This document shows, in pieces, positions 1 through 8,473 of a stretch of DNA of 64,000 bases. A program made the translations under genes and the position numbers. This DNA comes from JAVVHH01 sp050954595 (GTDB lineage Bacteria > Pseudomonadota > Alphaproteobacteria > Acetobacterales > Acetobacteraceae), in contig JBPBQE010000214.1 in assembly GCA_050954595.1 (NCBI GenBank), positions 1 through 64,000 of the forward strand, in the 5' to 3' direction. Every line of letters starts with the position of its first letter. Positions within the stretch are counted from its first letter, which is position 1. The notes beneath the pieces are model-generated. The model saw only the letters and a program-made list of their open reading frames with translations, did no database searches and was not told the origin of the DNA.

Positions 1-322
1 GCGAAACGCGCCAAGTCGCGAGCTGGCACGCCATGAAGCCGACCGACGCCGACAGGGCCGCCAGCGCGAGCATGCGTCCGGCCAGGCTTCGCCACGCTAG
101 TGCGACCAGCGCCAGGCAGGCTCCGACTGCGACTCCGCCGACCCAGCGCGGCGGCTCTGCCAGCAGCCAGAAGAACAGCAGCACGCCCATCGCCATGCAG
201 ACCGGCAGCCAGGGCATGAACCGTCCCCGTTCCGCCTCCGCCCACCCAGCCAGCCGCGCAGCCGCCTGTGTGCCTGCCCAGCCACGCGGCTCCACCCCGT
301 CGATTGCAACCGCTTGGTGCAC
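1..322 (-). CDS. comEC: ComEC/Rec2-type DNA uptake channel, N-terminal part (cut by window edge)
   Basis: Only the first ~107 residues lie in the window. The reading frame is open to base 1. It starts at a GTG (bases 322-320) preceded by GGAGG four bases upstream, and a later in-frame GTG at about 295 is less well placed. The product begins with a short basic segment, then alternating hydrophobic stretches (such as WLPVCMAMGVLLFFWLL) and the ERGRFMPWLPV pattern typical of the DUF4131 region at the start of ComEC/Rec2 proteins. Full-length ComEC is the inner-membrane channel for single-stranded DNA during transformation. It is divergent from gltX with a 67 bp gap. The identification rests on the N-terminal pattern and on dprA, another competence gene, lying nearby, so confidence is moderate. 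Confidence 0.6.
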   Translation of the reverse strand, partial: MHQAVAIDGVEPRGWAGTQAAARLAGWAEAERGRFMPWLPVCMAMGVLLFFWLLAEPPRWVGGVAVGACLALVALAWRSLAGRMLALAALSASVGFMACQLATWRVS

Positions 323-389
323 GACACCTCCGTTCCACACCGTGCTTACCAGACTCTCCCGCTCCGATCACGTGTGCTAGAGAGCCCAC

Positions 390-1781
390 ATGTCTGTCCG
401 CACTCGATTTGCACCGAGCCCCACCGGGCTGCTTCACATTGGCAGCGCCCGCTCTGCCCTCTTCAACTACCTGTTCAGCCGACATCACGGCGGGACCTAC
501 CTGATCCGGGTCGAAGACACCGACCGGGAACGGAGCAAGCCGGAGTTCACCGACGCGATCCTCGCTGGCCTTGCTTGGCTCGGCATTCCGCCGGACGAGC
601 CGCCGGTGTTCCAGTCCACCCGCGCCCCGCGCCACGCCGAGATCGCACACGAGATGCTCGCCCGCGGCCGCGCCTATTACTGCTACTGCACGCCCGACGA
701 GCTTCGCCAGATGCGCGAGACCGCCGCCGCCGAGGGCCGCCCGCCGCGCTACGACGGCACCTGGCGCGACCGCGACCCGGCTGAGGCGCCCGCCGGCGTC
801 AAACCCGTCATCCGCCTCAAAGCCCCGCGCGAGGGCGCAACCACCGTCCACGACCTCATCCAGGGCGAGATCACCGTCAACAACAGCGAGTTGGACGACC
901 TCATCATCCTGCGCAGCGACGGCTCGCCGACCTACCTGCACGCCGTAGTCGTCGACGACCACGACATGGACATCACCCACGTCATCCGTGGCGACGACCA
1001 CATGACCAACACCTTTCGCCAGATCCAGATCTACAACGCGATGGACTGGAACCTGCCGCGCTTCGCCCACATGCCGCTGATCCACGGGGCCGACGGCGCC
1101 AAGCTGTCCAAGCGTCACGGCGCGGTGAACCTGCTTGACTTCCGCGACGACGGCTTCCTGCCCGAGGCGATGATGAACTTCCTGATGCGCCTCGGCTGGT
1201 CGCATGGCGATACCGAAATCCTCGATCGCGAGGAGGCCATCCGCCTGTTCGACCTCGACGGCGTCGGCCGCTCCGCCGCGCGGATGGACTACACGCGGTT
1301 GCTGCAGCTCAACGGCGTCTGGCTGCGCCGGGCCGATGACGAGCGGCTGACCAACGACGTGGTCGAGCGGCTCACCGCCCAGGGTCTTGATGCCGAGCGA
1401 GTCCGCGAGCGCATCCTAGGCCTGATGCCCTTCCTCAAGGAGCGCGCCAAGACGCTGGTCGACCTGGCTGACAGCACCGCCTTCCTCGCCCGCCACATGC
1501 CGCTCAGCTTCGAGGAAAAGGCCCAAGCCCTGCTGACGGCCGAGGCCAAGGCAGCCTTGCCGGCGCTCGCCACCGTACTCGACGGCACCGACTGGACCGC
1601 CCCGGCACTCGACGCCGCACTACGCGCCTACGCCGAGGCCAATGGCCAGAAGCTCGGTAAGGTGGCTCAGCCCCTGCGCGCCGCGCTGACCGGCAGCACC
1701 ATGAGCCCGCCGATTGACCAGACTCTGGCCGCCCTCGGCCGCGAGGAAGCCCTCGCCCGCATCGCTGCGGCTGCGGCCTGA
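390..1781 (+). CDS. gltX: Glutamyl-tRNA synthetase
   Basis: This class I aminoacyl-tRNA synthetase (463 aa) charges tRNA-Glu with glutamate. The start gives MSVRTRFAPSPTG, the usual N-terminus. The HIGH-type motif appears as HIGSARSALFNYLF near residue 16, and the KMSKS-type loop as KLSKRHG near residue 238. The Rossmann catalytic domain is followed by the alpha-helical anticodon-binding domain to the C-terminus. The length is normal for bacterial GltX. Many alphaproteobacteria carry two gltX paralogues, one acting on tRNA-Gln before GatCAB amidation. A gatB gene lies at the other end of this window, so an indirect tRNA-Gln pathway is likely, but which tRNA this enzyme prefers cannot be read from sequence. 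Its stop overlaps the pyrB start (TGATG), suggesting translational coupling. Confidence 0.97.
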   Translation: MSVRTRFAPSPTGLLHIGSARSALFNYLFSRHHGGTYLIRVEDTDRERSKPEFTDAILAGLAWLGIPPDEPPVFQSTRAPRHAEIAHEMLARGRAYYCYCTPDELRQMRETAAAEGRPPRYDGTWRDRDPAEAPAGVKPVIRLKAPREGATTVHDLIQGEITVNNSELDDLIILRSDGSPTYLHAVVVDDHDMDITHVIRGDDHMTNTFRQIQIYNAMDWNLPRFAHMPLIHGADGAKLSKRHGAVNLLDFRDDGFLPEAMMNFLMRLGWSHGDTEILDREEAIRLFDLDGVGRSAARMDYTRLLQLNGVWLRRADDERLTNDVVERLTAQGLDAERVRERILGLMPFLKERAKTLVDLADSTAFLARHMPLSFEEKAQALLTAEAKAALPALATVLDGTDWTAPALDAALRAYAEANGQKLGKVAQPLRAALTGSTMSPPIDQTLAALGREEALARIAAAAA

Positions 1782-2713
1782 TGTTCAGCCACAAACACCT
1801 GCTGGCGATCGAGGGGCTTTACCCGCCCGAGATCGCCACCTTGCTCGACCTGGCCGAGAGCTACGTCCTGCTCAACCGCTCCGGCAAAACACAGCGCGAT
1901 CTGCTGCGCGGCCGCACCCTGATCAACCTGTTCTTCGAGGACAGCACCCGCACCCGCACCAGCTTTGAGCTGGCCGGCAAGCGGCTCGGTGCCGACGTCA
2001 TCAACATGTCGGTCTCGACCAGCAGCGTGAAAAAGGGCGAGACCCTGCTCGATACAGCGACGACGCTGAACGCCATGCGCTGCGACCTCCTCGTCGTGCG
2101 GCACGATCAGTCCGGCGCGCCGGCGCTGCTGGCGCAGAAGGTCTCCTCGGCCGTCATCAACGCCGGCGACGGCACGCACGAACATCCCACCCAGGCGCTG
2201 CTGGACGCCCTGACCATCCGCCGCCGCAAAGGCCGCCTCGAAGGACTCGTGGTCGCGATCTGCGGCGACGTGCTGCACAGCCGGGTCGCGCGCTCCAATA
2301 TCCATCTGTTGACCACCATGGGCAGCCGGGTGCGGCTCATTGGCCCGCCGACGCTGATCCCGGCCGCCGCGACCAGTCTCGGCGTCGAGGTGATGCACGA
2401 CATGGAGACCGGGCTCGACGGCGCCGACGTAGTGATGATGCTGCGATTGCAGCGCGAGCGGATGGTGGGCGGGCTCATTCCCAGCGAGCGGGAGTATTTC
2501 CGCTTCTTCGGCCTCGACCACCCCAAGCTCGCTCGCGCCAAGCCCGACGTCATCGTCATGCATCCCGGCCCGATGAACCGCGGCGTCGAGATCGATAGCG
2601 CCGTCGCCGACGACCCGGCCCACAGCGTCATTGGCACTCAGGTCGAGATGGGAGTCGCCGTGCGCATGGCCGTGCTCGACGTCCTCGCACGCCAGGACCG
2701 CCGCAATGTCTGA
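1781..2713 (+). CDS. pyrB: Aspartate carbamoyltransferase catalytic subunit
   Basis: The product (310 aa, normal length) condenses carbamoyl phosphate with aspartate, the committed step of pyrimidine synthesis. The carbamoyl-phosphate-binding STRTR motif is present (FEDSTRTRTSFELAGKRLG, about residues 50-70), as is HPGPMNRGVE near the C-terminus. The ATG shares its A with the gltX stop codon (TGATG). The 3' end overlaps the following dihydroorotase-like gene by 8 bp. That is the arrangement seen where PyrB forms a complex with a non-catalytic dihydroorotase homologue. No pyrI regulatory subunit is present nearby. Confidence 0.97.
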   Translation: MFSHKHLLAIEGLYPPEIATLLDLAESYVLLNRSGKTQRDLLRGRTLINLFFEDSTRTRTSFELAGKRLGADVINMSVSTSSVKKGETLLDTATTLNAMRCDLLVVRHDQSGAPALLAQKVSSAVINAGDGTHEHPTQALLDALTIRRRKGRLEGLVVAICGDVLHSRVARSNIHLLTTMGSRVRLIGPPTLIPAAATSLGVEVMHDMETGLDGADVVMMLRLQRERMVGGLIPSEREYFRFFGLDHPKLARAKPDVIVMHPGPMNRGVEIDSAVADDPAHSVIGTQVEMGVAVRMAVLDVLARQDRRNV

Positions 2714-3983
2714 CACACTGTTCCAGAACGTCCGCCTGCTCGACCCCGCTTCCGACCTGGATGTTATCGGCGCCCTCCTCGTCAAAGACGGCCGCATTGC
2801 CGATTGGGGCGCAAATCTCGGCCGACCCGACGGGGTCGACACCCTCGACGGCGGCGGCGCGATCCTTTGCCCCGGCCTGGTGGACATGCGCGCCAGCCTC
2901 GGCGAGCCCGGCTTCGAATACCGTGAAACCATAGCCTCGGCCGCCCGCGCCGCTGCGGCTGGCGGCATCACCACCATTGGTGCACTGCCCGACAGCCGCC
3001 CCGCCATCGATGATCCGGCTCTTGTACGCCTCATGCGCAGCCGCGGCGAGGAAACCGGCGCCGTCACGGTCCGTCCCTACGCCGCCGTCACCAAAGGCTG
3101 CCGCGGTGAGGAACTGGCGGAAATCGGCCTGCTCCGCGAAGCCGGTGCCGCCGCCTTCACCGACGGCCAGCGTGCCATCGGCAATGCCCGCCTGATGCGA
3201 CTGGCGCTCTCCTACGCACGCGGCTTCGGTGCCCGTATCGTCCAACACCCCGAGGACCCCACGCTCGCAGCCGGCGGTGCCGCCACTGAAGGCGAACAAG
3301 CTACCCGGCTCGGCCTGCCCGGCATTCCCGCCGCCGCGGAAGCCATTCTCGTCGCCCGCGACATTCGCCTGGCTGAGCTCACCGGCGGCCTGCTGCACTT
3401 CGCCCATGTCTCGACCGCTGAAGCGCTCGAACTGATTCGCCGGGCCAAGGAGCGCGGCCTGCCCATCACCTGCGACACCGCCCCGCCCTATTTCGACCTC
3501 AACGAGACGGCGATCGGCGATTTCCGCACCTACGCCAAATTGTCGCCGCCGCTTCGCGCGGAAAGCGACCGCCTCGCCGTCTGCGCCGCTCTGGCTGACG
3601 GCACCGTCGACGCCATCGCGTCCGACCATCAGCCGCGTGACGCCGACGATAAGCGCCTGCCGTTCGCCGTGGCGTCCCCGGGCGGCGCCGGTCTGGCGAC
3701 GCTGCTGCCCATCACCCTCGCCCGCGTCCACGGCGGCGGCCTGCCGCTTTCCCGCGCCTTGCTGCTGCTGACCGCTGGTCCCGCCGCTCTGCTGGACGCC
3801 GACGCAGGCCGTTTCCGCCGCGGCGCCCCTGCCGATCTCTGCCTGTTCGACCTCGAGCGTGCCTGGCGCATCGAGTCCGGCACTCTACCCGGCAAGGCCC
3901 AGAACACGCCGTTCGACGGCCGCCCCGTCGAGGGCTTGGTTCTCGGCACCTGGCATCACGGCCGTCGCGTATTTCCACAATGA
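2706..3983 (+). CDS. pyrC: Dihydroorotase-like protein, probably non-catalytic (PyrC'/PyrX type)
   Basis: This 425-residue amidohydrolase-fold protein starts at ATG 2706 inside the end of pyrB. It has the general dihydroorotase layout, with PGLVD at residues 56-60, HPED near 190, HFAHVST near 240 and a late ASDHQPRD. However, the metal-binding D-x-H-x-H-x-R signature reads D60-M-R62-A-S64-L-G66, so both histidines and the substrate-binding arginine are replaced. The usual DHAPH is also degenerate (DHQPR). Homologues of this kind are known, for example Pseudomonas PyrC', as inactive partners that stabilise the PyrB dodecamer, and the pyrB overlap fits that role. An active PyrC would then be encoded elsewhere. 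Automatic annotation would probably call this simply dihydroorotase. Confidence 0.85.
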   Translation: MSDTLFQNVRLLDPASDLDVIGALLVKDGRIADWGANLGRPDGVDTLDGGGAILCPGLVDMRASLGEPGFEYRETIASAARAAAAGGITTIGALPDSRPAIDDPALVRLMRSRGEETGAVTVRPYAAVTKGCRGEELAEIGLLREAGAAAFTDGQRAIGNARLMRLALSYARGFGARIVQHPEDPTLAAGGAATEGEQATRLGLPGIPAAAEAILVARDIRLAELTGGLLHFAHVSTAEALELIRRAKERGLPITCDTAPPYFDLNETAIGDFRTYAKLSPPLRAESDRLAVCAALADGTVDAIASDHQPRDADDKRLPFAVASPGGAGLATLLPITLARVHGGGLPLSRALLLLTAGPAALLDADAGRFRRGAPADLCLFDLERAWRIESGTLPGKAQNTPFDGRPVEGLVLGTWHHGRRVFPQ

Positions 3984-4588
3984 CGGGTCTCGGCGATGAT
4001 CAACCCATGCTGATCGTCGCGCTCCTCCTCGGCGTGGTTCTGGGTTCGGTCCCGTTCGGCCTGCTGCTCACGCGGGCCGCCGGGCTGGGCGACATTCGCA
4101 AGACCGGCTCCGGCAGCATCGGCGCCACCAACGTGTTGCGCACCGGCCGCAAGGACATCGCAGCCGCCACCTTGCTGCTCGATGCCGGCAAGGGAGCCGT
4201 CGCCGTCCTGCTCATAGCGGCTTATGCCGGCCCCGACGCAGCGCTCGTCGCCGGCGTGGGCGCGGTTTTCGGTCATTGTTTCTCGCCCTGGATCGGCTTC
4301 AAGGGCGGCAAAGGCATCGCCACCGGCGCCGGCGTGCTGCTTGCGTGGTCTTGGCCGGCCGGATTGCTTTGCCTCGTGGCCTGGCTGGCCGCGGCCTACC
4401 TGTCCAAGCGCTCCAGCGTCGGCGCCCTGGTCGCGCTGGCCGTAGCCCCATTCTTGCTCTGGGCGTTCGCCGACGGGCGCACGGCCCTGGCCGGCCTTCT
4501 CGTCAGTGCGGTCTGCATCGGCCGTCACCACGCCAACATCGCCCGTCTCCTCGCCGGCACGGAGCCACGCATCGGGCGCAAGGCTTGA
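3980..4588 (+). CDS. plsY: Acyl-phosphate:glycerol-3-phosphate acyltransferase PlsY
   Basis: PlsY is an integral membrane enzyme that transfers the acyl group from acyl-phosphate to glycerol-3-phosphate, the first step of phospholipid synthesis in the PlsX/PlsY pathway. The 202-residue product has five or so hydrophobic segments. The three conserved cytoplasmic motifs are all visible: GSVPFG plus GSGSIGATNVLRTGRK near the N-terminus, FKGGKGIATGAGV in the middle, and RHHANIARLLAGTE near the C-terminus. The start overlaps the pyrC-like stop (ATGA) and the stop overlaps the dprA TTG start (TTGA), so the three genes are probably translated together. Confidence 0.95.
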   Translation: MTGLGDDQPMLIVALLLGVVLGSVPFGLLLTRAAGLGDIRKTGSGSIGATNVLRTGRKDIAAATLLLDAGKGAVAVLLIAAYAGPDAALVAGVGAVFGHCFSPWIGFKGGKGIATGAGVLLAWSWPAGLLCLVAWLAAAYLSKRSSVGALVALAVAPFLLWAFADGRTALAGLLVSAVCIGRHHANIARLLAGTEPRIGRKA

Positions 4589-5670
4589 ACGTCGTCGACC
4601 GCCTGCGGCTGATCCGCACGGAGGGCGTCGGCCCCATCACCTACCACCGCCTGCTCGACCGCTTCGTCGACCCGGCCATTGCCCTCGACGCCCTGCCCGC
4701 CCTTGCCCATGCCGGCGGACGCGCGTCGATCCGCATCCCCACGGTCGCCGAGGTAAACCGCGAGATCGACCGAATCAGCGCGGCCGGCGCCCGCCTGCTG
4801 TTCATCGGTGACCCCGACTATCCCGACCTCCTCGCCAGCACCGACGGCGCACCGCCCGCCATCACCGTCAGAGGCGACCCAGCCGCGCTCAACCGCCGCG
4901 CCGTCGCCCTGGTCGGCGCCCGCAACGCGTCCACCAACGGCAAGCACATGGCCGACCTGCTAGCCTACGATCTCGCGAGCTCCGGCCTCGTCGTGGTCTC
5001 CGGCATGGCGCGTGGCATCGACACCGCCGCTCATACCGGCGCGCTGCGGGCCGGCCTGACCGTGGCCTGCATCGCCGGCGGCATCGACGTGGCCTACCCG
5101 GCCGAGAACGCCGCCTTACAGGAGCGGGTCGCCGAGAGCGGTGCCGTCGTCGCCGAAGCACCATTCGGCACCGCGCCGCAGGCCCGCCACTTCCCACGGC
5201 GCAACCGTATCATCGCCGGGCTGGCGTTAGCGATCATCGTGGTCGAGGCGGCGCCGAAATCCGGCAGCCTCATCACCGCCCGTTTCGCCGCCGAGATGGG
5301 CCGCGACCTGTTCGCCGTCCCCGGCTCCCCGCTCGACGCACGCTGCCGTGGTTCCAACGATCTGATTCGCACCGGTGCCCATTTGGTGGAGAGCGCCGCC
5401 GACGTACTGGCCTTCCTGCCCTCGATCCACGCCGCTTCGATCCCACGCGGCGTTTCCGAACCATCTGCCCGCTACGAGCCCCGGCTCGCCGATGACGAGG
5501 TGCGCCGCCTCGTCCTGGACAATCTCGGCCATGATCCCACCGATATCGACGACCTCATTCGCCAAAGCGGCGTTCCCAGCGCCAGCGTCCATGCCGCTTT
5601 GCTTGAGCTGGAGCTGGGTGGCCAGGTCAGCGTGCTGCCCAACAATCGAGCCTGTCTCACCGCGCTCTGA
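4585..5670 (+). CDS. dprA: DNA-processing protein DprA (Smf)
   Basis: DprA binds incoming single-stranded DNA and loads RecA during natural transformation. The frame is open far upstream inside plsY, but homology begins at LNVVDRLRLIRTEGVGP. The start is therefore most likely the TTG at 4585, overlapping the plsY stop as TTGA and giving 361 residues. Visible features are an N-terminal helix-hairpin-helix-like segment, then the Rossmann-like DprA core with VGARNAS, VVSGMARGIDTAAHTGAL, GGIDVAYPAEN and the RRNRIIAGL / SGSLITA signatures. A C-terminal winged-helix (DML1-like) domain ends the protein at NNRACLTAL. Together with comEC at the window start, it suggests competence genes are present, though no other uptake genes are seen. 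Confidence 0.93.
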   Translation: MNVVDRLRLIRTEGVGPITYHRLLDRFVDPAIALDALPALAHAGGRASIRIPTVAEVNREIDRISAAGARLLFIGDPDYPDLLASTDGAPPAITVRGDPAALNRRAVALVGARNASTNGKHMADLLAYDLASSGLVVVSGMARGIDTAAHTGALRAGLTVACIAGGIDVAYPAENAALQERVAESGAVVAEAPFGTAPQARHFPRRNRIIAGLALAIIVVEAAPKSGSLITARFAAEMGRDLFAVPGSPLDARCRGSNDLIRTGAHLVESAADVLAFLPSIHAASIPRGVSEPSARYEPRLADDEVRRLVLDNLGHDPTDIDDLIRQSGVPSASVHAALLELELGGQVSVLPNNRACLTAL

Positions 5671-5724
5671 CCACGGTTCGACGACCCGGCAATACATCCC
5701 AGGTTGACGTTGGCGGTCGCCGCT

Positions 5725-5765
5725 GCCAGTTGTCCGCTCATTGGGGGCACTGGGACAATCCTGGC
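5725..5765 (+). promoter_or_regulatory. Imperfect inverted repeat in the dprA-topA gap
   Basis: The 118 bp between dprA and topA contains GCCAG-TTGTCC, a 17-base loop, then GGACAA-TC-CTGGC. This makes an 11-bp stem interrupted by one 2-base bulge. It lies 23 bp upstream of the topA ATG and has no T-tract, so it does not look like an intrinsic terminator. It could be a leader hairpin or a protein-binding site for topA. The function is unknown. Confidence 0.45.
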
Positions 5766-5788
5766 GAGACCCTGCGTCAAAGGATGCC

Positions 5789-8473
5789 ATGACCGACGTT
5801 CTCGTCGTCGAATCGCCTTCCAAGGCCAAGACAATCAACAAATATCTTGGCGACAACTTCACCGTTCTCGCCAGCTTCGGCCATGTGCGCGACCTGCCGC
5901 CCAAGGATGGCAGCGTGCGGCCGGACGAGGATTTCGCGATGGATTGGGCTGCCGACGAGCGCGGCGCCAAGCAGATCGCCGCAATCGCCAAGGCCGTCAA
6001 AGGCGCCGGCACGCTTTACCTGGCGACCGACCCGGACCGTGAGGGCGAGGCGATCTCGTGGCACGTCCGCGCCATGCTGGAAGAGAAGCACGCGCTCAAG
6101 GGCGTCAACGTCAAGCGCATCACCTTCAACGAGATCACCAAATCGGCGATCACCTACGCGATCGACCACCCGCGCGAACTCGACCAGCCGTTGATCGAGG
6201 CATACCTCGCGCGACGGGCTCTGGACTATCTCGTGGGCTTCACTCTGTCGCCGGTTCTGTGGCGCAAGCTGCCCGGCAGCCGCAGCGCTGGCCGCGTGCA
6301 GTCGGTCGCGCTTCGCCTGGTCTGCGAGCGGGAAGCCGAAATCGAGGTGTTCAAGCCGCGCGAATACTGGAGCGTCGAGGCGCACTTCCTCACGCCGGCC
6401 AACGCGCCGTTCACCGCCAAGCTGACGCAGCTCGACGGCAAGAAGCTCGACCAGTTCGACCTCAACAATCGCGACAAGGCGGAGGCCGCCCGCGCAACGG
6501 TGCAGGCTGGCCGCTTCTCGGTCGTCGCCGTGGAACGCCGCCGGGTTAAGCGCAACCCGCCAGCGCCGTTCACCACCTCGACCTTGCAGCAGGAAGCCAG
6601 CCGCAAGCTCGGCATGGGCGCGCAAGCCACCATGCGGTGCGCGCAGCAGCTCTACGAGGGCGTCGAGCTGCACGGCGAGACCACCGGCCTGATCACCTAC
6701 ATGCGGACCGACGGCGTACAGATGGCCCGCGAAGCCACCATGTCGATCCGCGATCACGTCAGCACGTCGTACGGCGCCGACTACATACCGGCTGCCCCGC
6801 GCGAATACACCAGCAAGGCCAAGAACGCGCAGGAGGCCCACGAGGCCATCCGCCCCACCGACGTGGCCCGCTCCCCGGACCAGGTCACCCAGTACCTCTC
6901 GGGCGAGCAACTCCGCCTTTATGAGCTGATCTGGAAGCGCGCCGTCGCCAGCCAGATGCAGTCTGCCGAACTCGACCAGGTCGCCGTCGACCTTGCCAGC
7001 GACGGCACCAAGCTTCGCGCCACCGGTTCCATCATCGCCTTTGACGGCTTCCTCAAGCTCTACCGCGAGGACACCGATGACGGCACCGACGGTGCCGCAG
7101 ACGACAGCCGCATGCTGCCCCCGATGCATGAACGCGACCCGGTGCAGCACGACCGCGTCGCCGCCGAACAGCACTTTACCCAGCCGCCACCGCGTTTCTC
7201 CGAAGCCAGCCTGGTCAAGAAGATGGAGGAGCTGGGCATCGGCCGTCCGAGCACCTACGCCTCCATCCTGACCGTGTTGCGCGATCGCAACTACGTCCGC
7301 ATGGACAACAAGCGCTTCTTCCCCGAGGACCGTGGCCGCCTCGTCACCGCCTTCCTGACCAGCTTCTTCGAGCGCTACGTCGATCCCGGCTTCACCGCCT
7401 CGCTCGAGGAACAACTCGACGACATTTCCGGTGGCCGTGCCGAGTGGCGCAAGGTCATGCACCTGTTCTGGGACCAGTTCTCCAAGGCCGTCGAACAGAC
7501 CCGCGACCTCAAGATCTCCGACGTCATCGACGCGCTGGACAAGGATCTCGGCTCCCACTTCTTCCCGGTGCCTGTCGATGGCGGCGATCCGCGCGAGTGC
7601 CCCGCCTGTCGCGCCGGCCGCCTCGGGCTCAAGCTGGGCCGCCACGGCAGCTTCATCGGTTGCTCGAACTATCCGACCTGCGAATACACCCGCCGCCTGG
7701 CCGTCGATGGCGGCGAGGAAGGTGGCGAGACGCTCAAGGAAGGCAAGCGCGACCTCGGCGCGCATCCGGAGAACGGCGAGAACGTCACCATTCGCCGTGG
7801 TCCCTATGGACTCTACGTTCAACAGGGCGACGCCGACCCGGAGGACAAGAAGAAGAAGCCTCGCCGCACCGCCATCCCGCGCGGCATGGATGGCGAGCAG
7901 ATGACACTCGACCAGGCGCTCGGCCTGCTATCGCTCCCGCGCCTGATTGGCCTGCACCCCGAACGTGGCGAGCCGATCGAAGCCGGCATCGGCCGCTTCG
8001 GCCCGTTCGTGAAAATGGGCGCTATCTTCGCTTCGCTCGACAAGGACGACGACGTTCTGCACGTCGGCCTCAACCGTGCCGTCGACGCGTTGGCCAAGAA
8101 ACTCGACAGCATCCGCAGCATCGGCACGCATCCCGGCGACAAGCAGCCGGTCGTGGTACGGAAAGGGCGCTTCGGGCCGTACATTCAACACGGCAACACG
8201 GTTGCGAACCTGCCCAAGGATCTCGCCATGGACGATGTCGGCCTGGACGAGGCCGTCGCTCTGCTCAAGGAAAAGGGCAAGGCACTCAAGCCCCGCCCCG
8301 GCAGCAAGAAGCCGGCCGGCAAGGCGAAGTCGACGGCCACCAAAGCCGTTGTCGCCAAGGCCGCCACGCCCAAGGCTCCTGCAGCCAAGGCAAAGGCTGC
8401 GGCGAAGCCGAAAGCTGCAACCAAGGCGAAAAGCGCCAGCAAGCCCAAATCCCCCGCCACGAAAGCGAGCTGA
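5789..8473 (+). CDS. topA: DNA topoisomerase I (type IA)
   Basis: TopA relaxes negatively supercoiled DNA. An in-frame start exists at 5741, but the ATG at 5789 has AAAGGA just upstream and gives the canonical N-terminus MTDVLVVESPSKAKTI (894 aa). The TOPRIM domain shows ATDPDREGEAISWH near residue 80. The catalytic tyrosine is Tyr304 in GLITYMRTDG. The C-terminal part has a four-cysteine zinc ribbon (CPAC...GC..YPTC, about residues 604-632), then further topoisomerase C-terminal repeats (GRFGPFVK, GRFGPYIQ). The last ~60 residues are a lysine/alanine/proline-rich, H1-like tail. RNase R follows with no gap (TGA then GTG). Confidence 0.97.
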   Translation: MTDVLVVESPSKAKTINKYLGDNFTVLASFGHVRDLPPKDGSVRPDEDFAMDWAADERGAKQIAAIAKAVKGAGTLYLATDPDREGEAISWHVRAMLEEKHALKGVNVKRITFNEITKSAITYAIDHPRELDQPLIEAYLARRALDYLVGFTLSPVLWRKLPGSRSAGRVQSVALRLVCEREAEIEVFKPREYWSVEAHFLTPANAPFTAKLTQLDGKKLDQFDLNNRDKAEAARATVQAGRFSVVAVERRRVKRNPPAPFTTSTLQQEASRKLGMGAQATMRCAQQLYEGVELHGETTGLITYMRTDGVQMAREATMSIRDHVSTSYGADYIPAAPREYTSKAKNAQEAHEAIRPTDVARSPDQVTQYLSGEQLRLYELIWKRAVASQMQSAELDQVAVDLASDGTKLRATGSIIAFDGFLKLYREDTDDGTDGAADDSRMLPPMHERDPVQHDRVAAEQHFTQPPPRFSEASLVKKMEELGIGRPSTYASILTVLRDRNYVRMDNKRFFPEDRGRLVTAFLTSFFERYVDPGFTASLEEQLDDISGGRAEWRKVMHLFWDQFSKAVEQTRDLKISDVIDALDKDLGSHFFPVPVDGGDPRECPACRAGRLGLKLGRHGSFIGCSNYPTCEYTRRLAVDGGEEGGETLKEGKRDLGAHPENGENVTIRRGPYGLYVQQGDADPEDKKKKPRRTAIPRGMDGEQMTLDQALGLLSLPRLIGLHPERGEPIEAGIGRFGPFVKMGAIFASLDKDDDVLHVGLNRAVDALAKKLDSIRSIGTHPGDKQPVVVRKGRFGPYIQHGNTVANLPKDLAMDDVGLDEAVALLKEKGKALKPRPGSKKPAGKAKSTATKAVVAKAATPKAPAAKAKAAAKPKAATKAKSASKPKSPATKAS

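Noticed and set aside
1667..3067. 466-codon antisense frame over gltX, pyrB and pyrC
   Set aside because: It crosses three genes with clear motifs on the plus strand; composition effect.
5777..7822. 681-codon antisense frame across topA
   Set aside because: TopA motifs on the plus strand are unambiguous, and the antisense protein has shadow composition only.
8300..8465. Repetitive lysine codons at the topA 3' end considered as a separate repeat or frameshift
   Set aside because: The frame is intact to the TGA, and basic tails of this kind are known in TopA, so it is treated as part of the gene.
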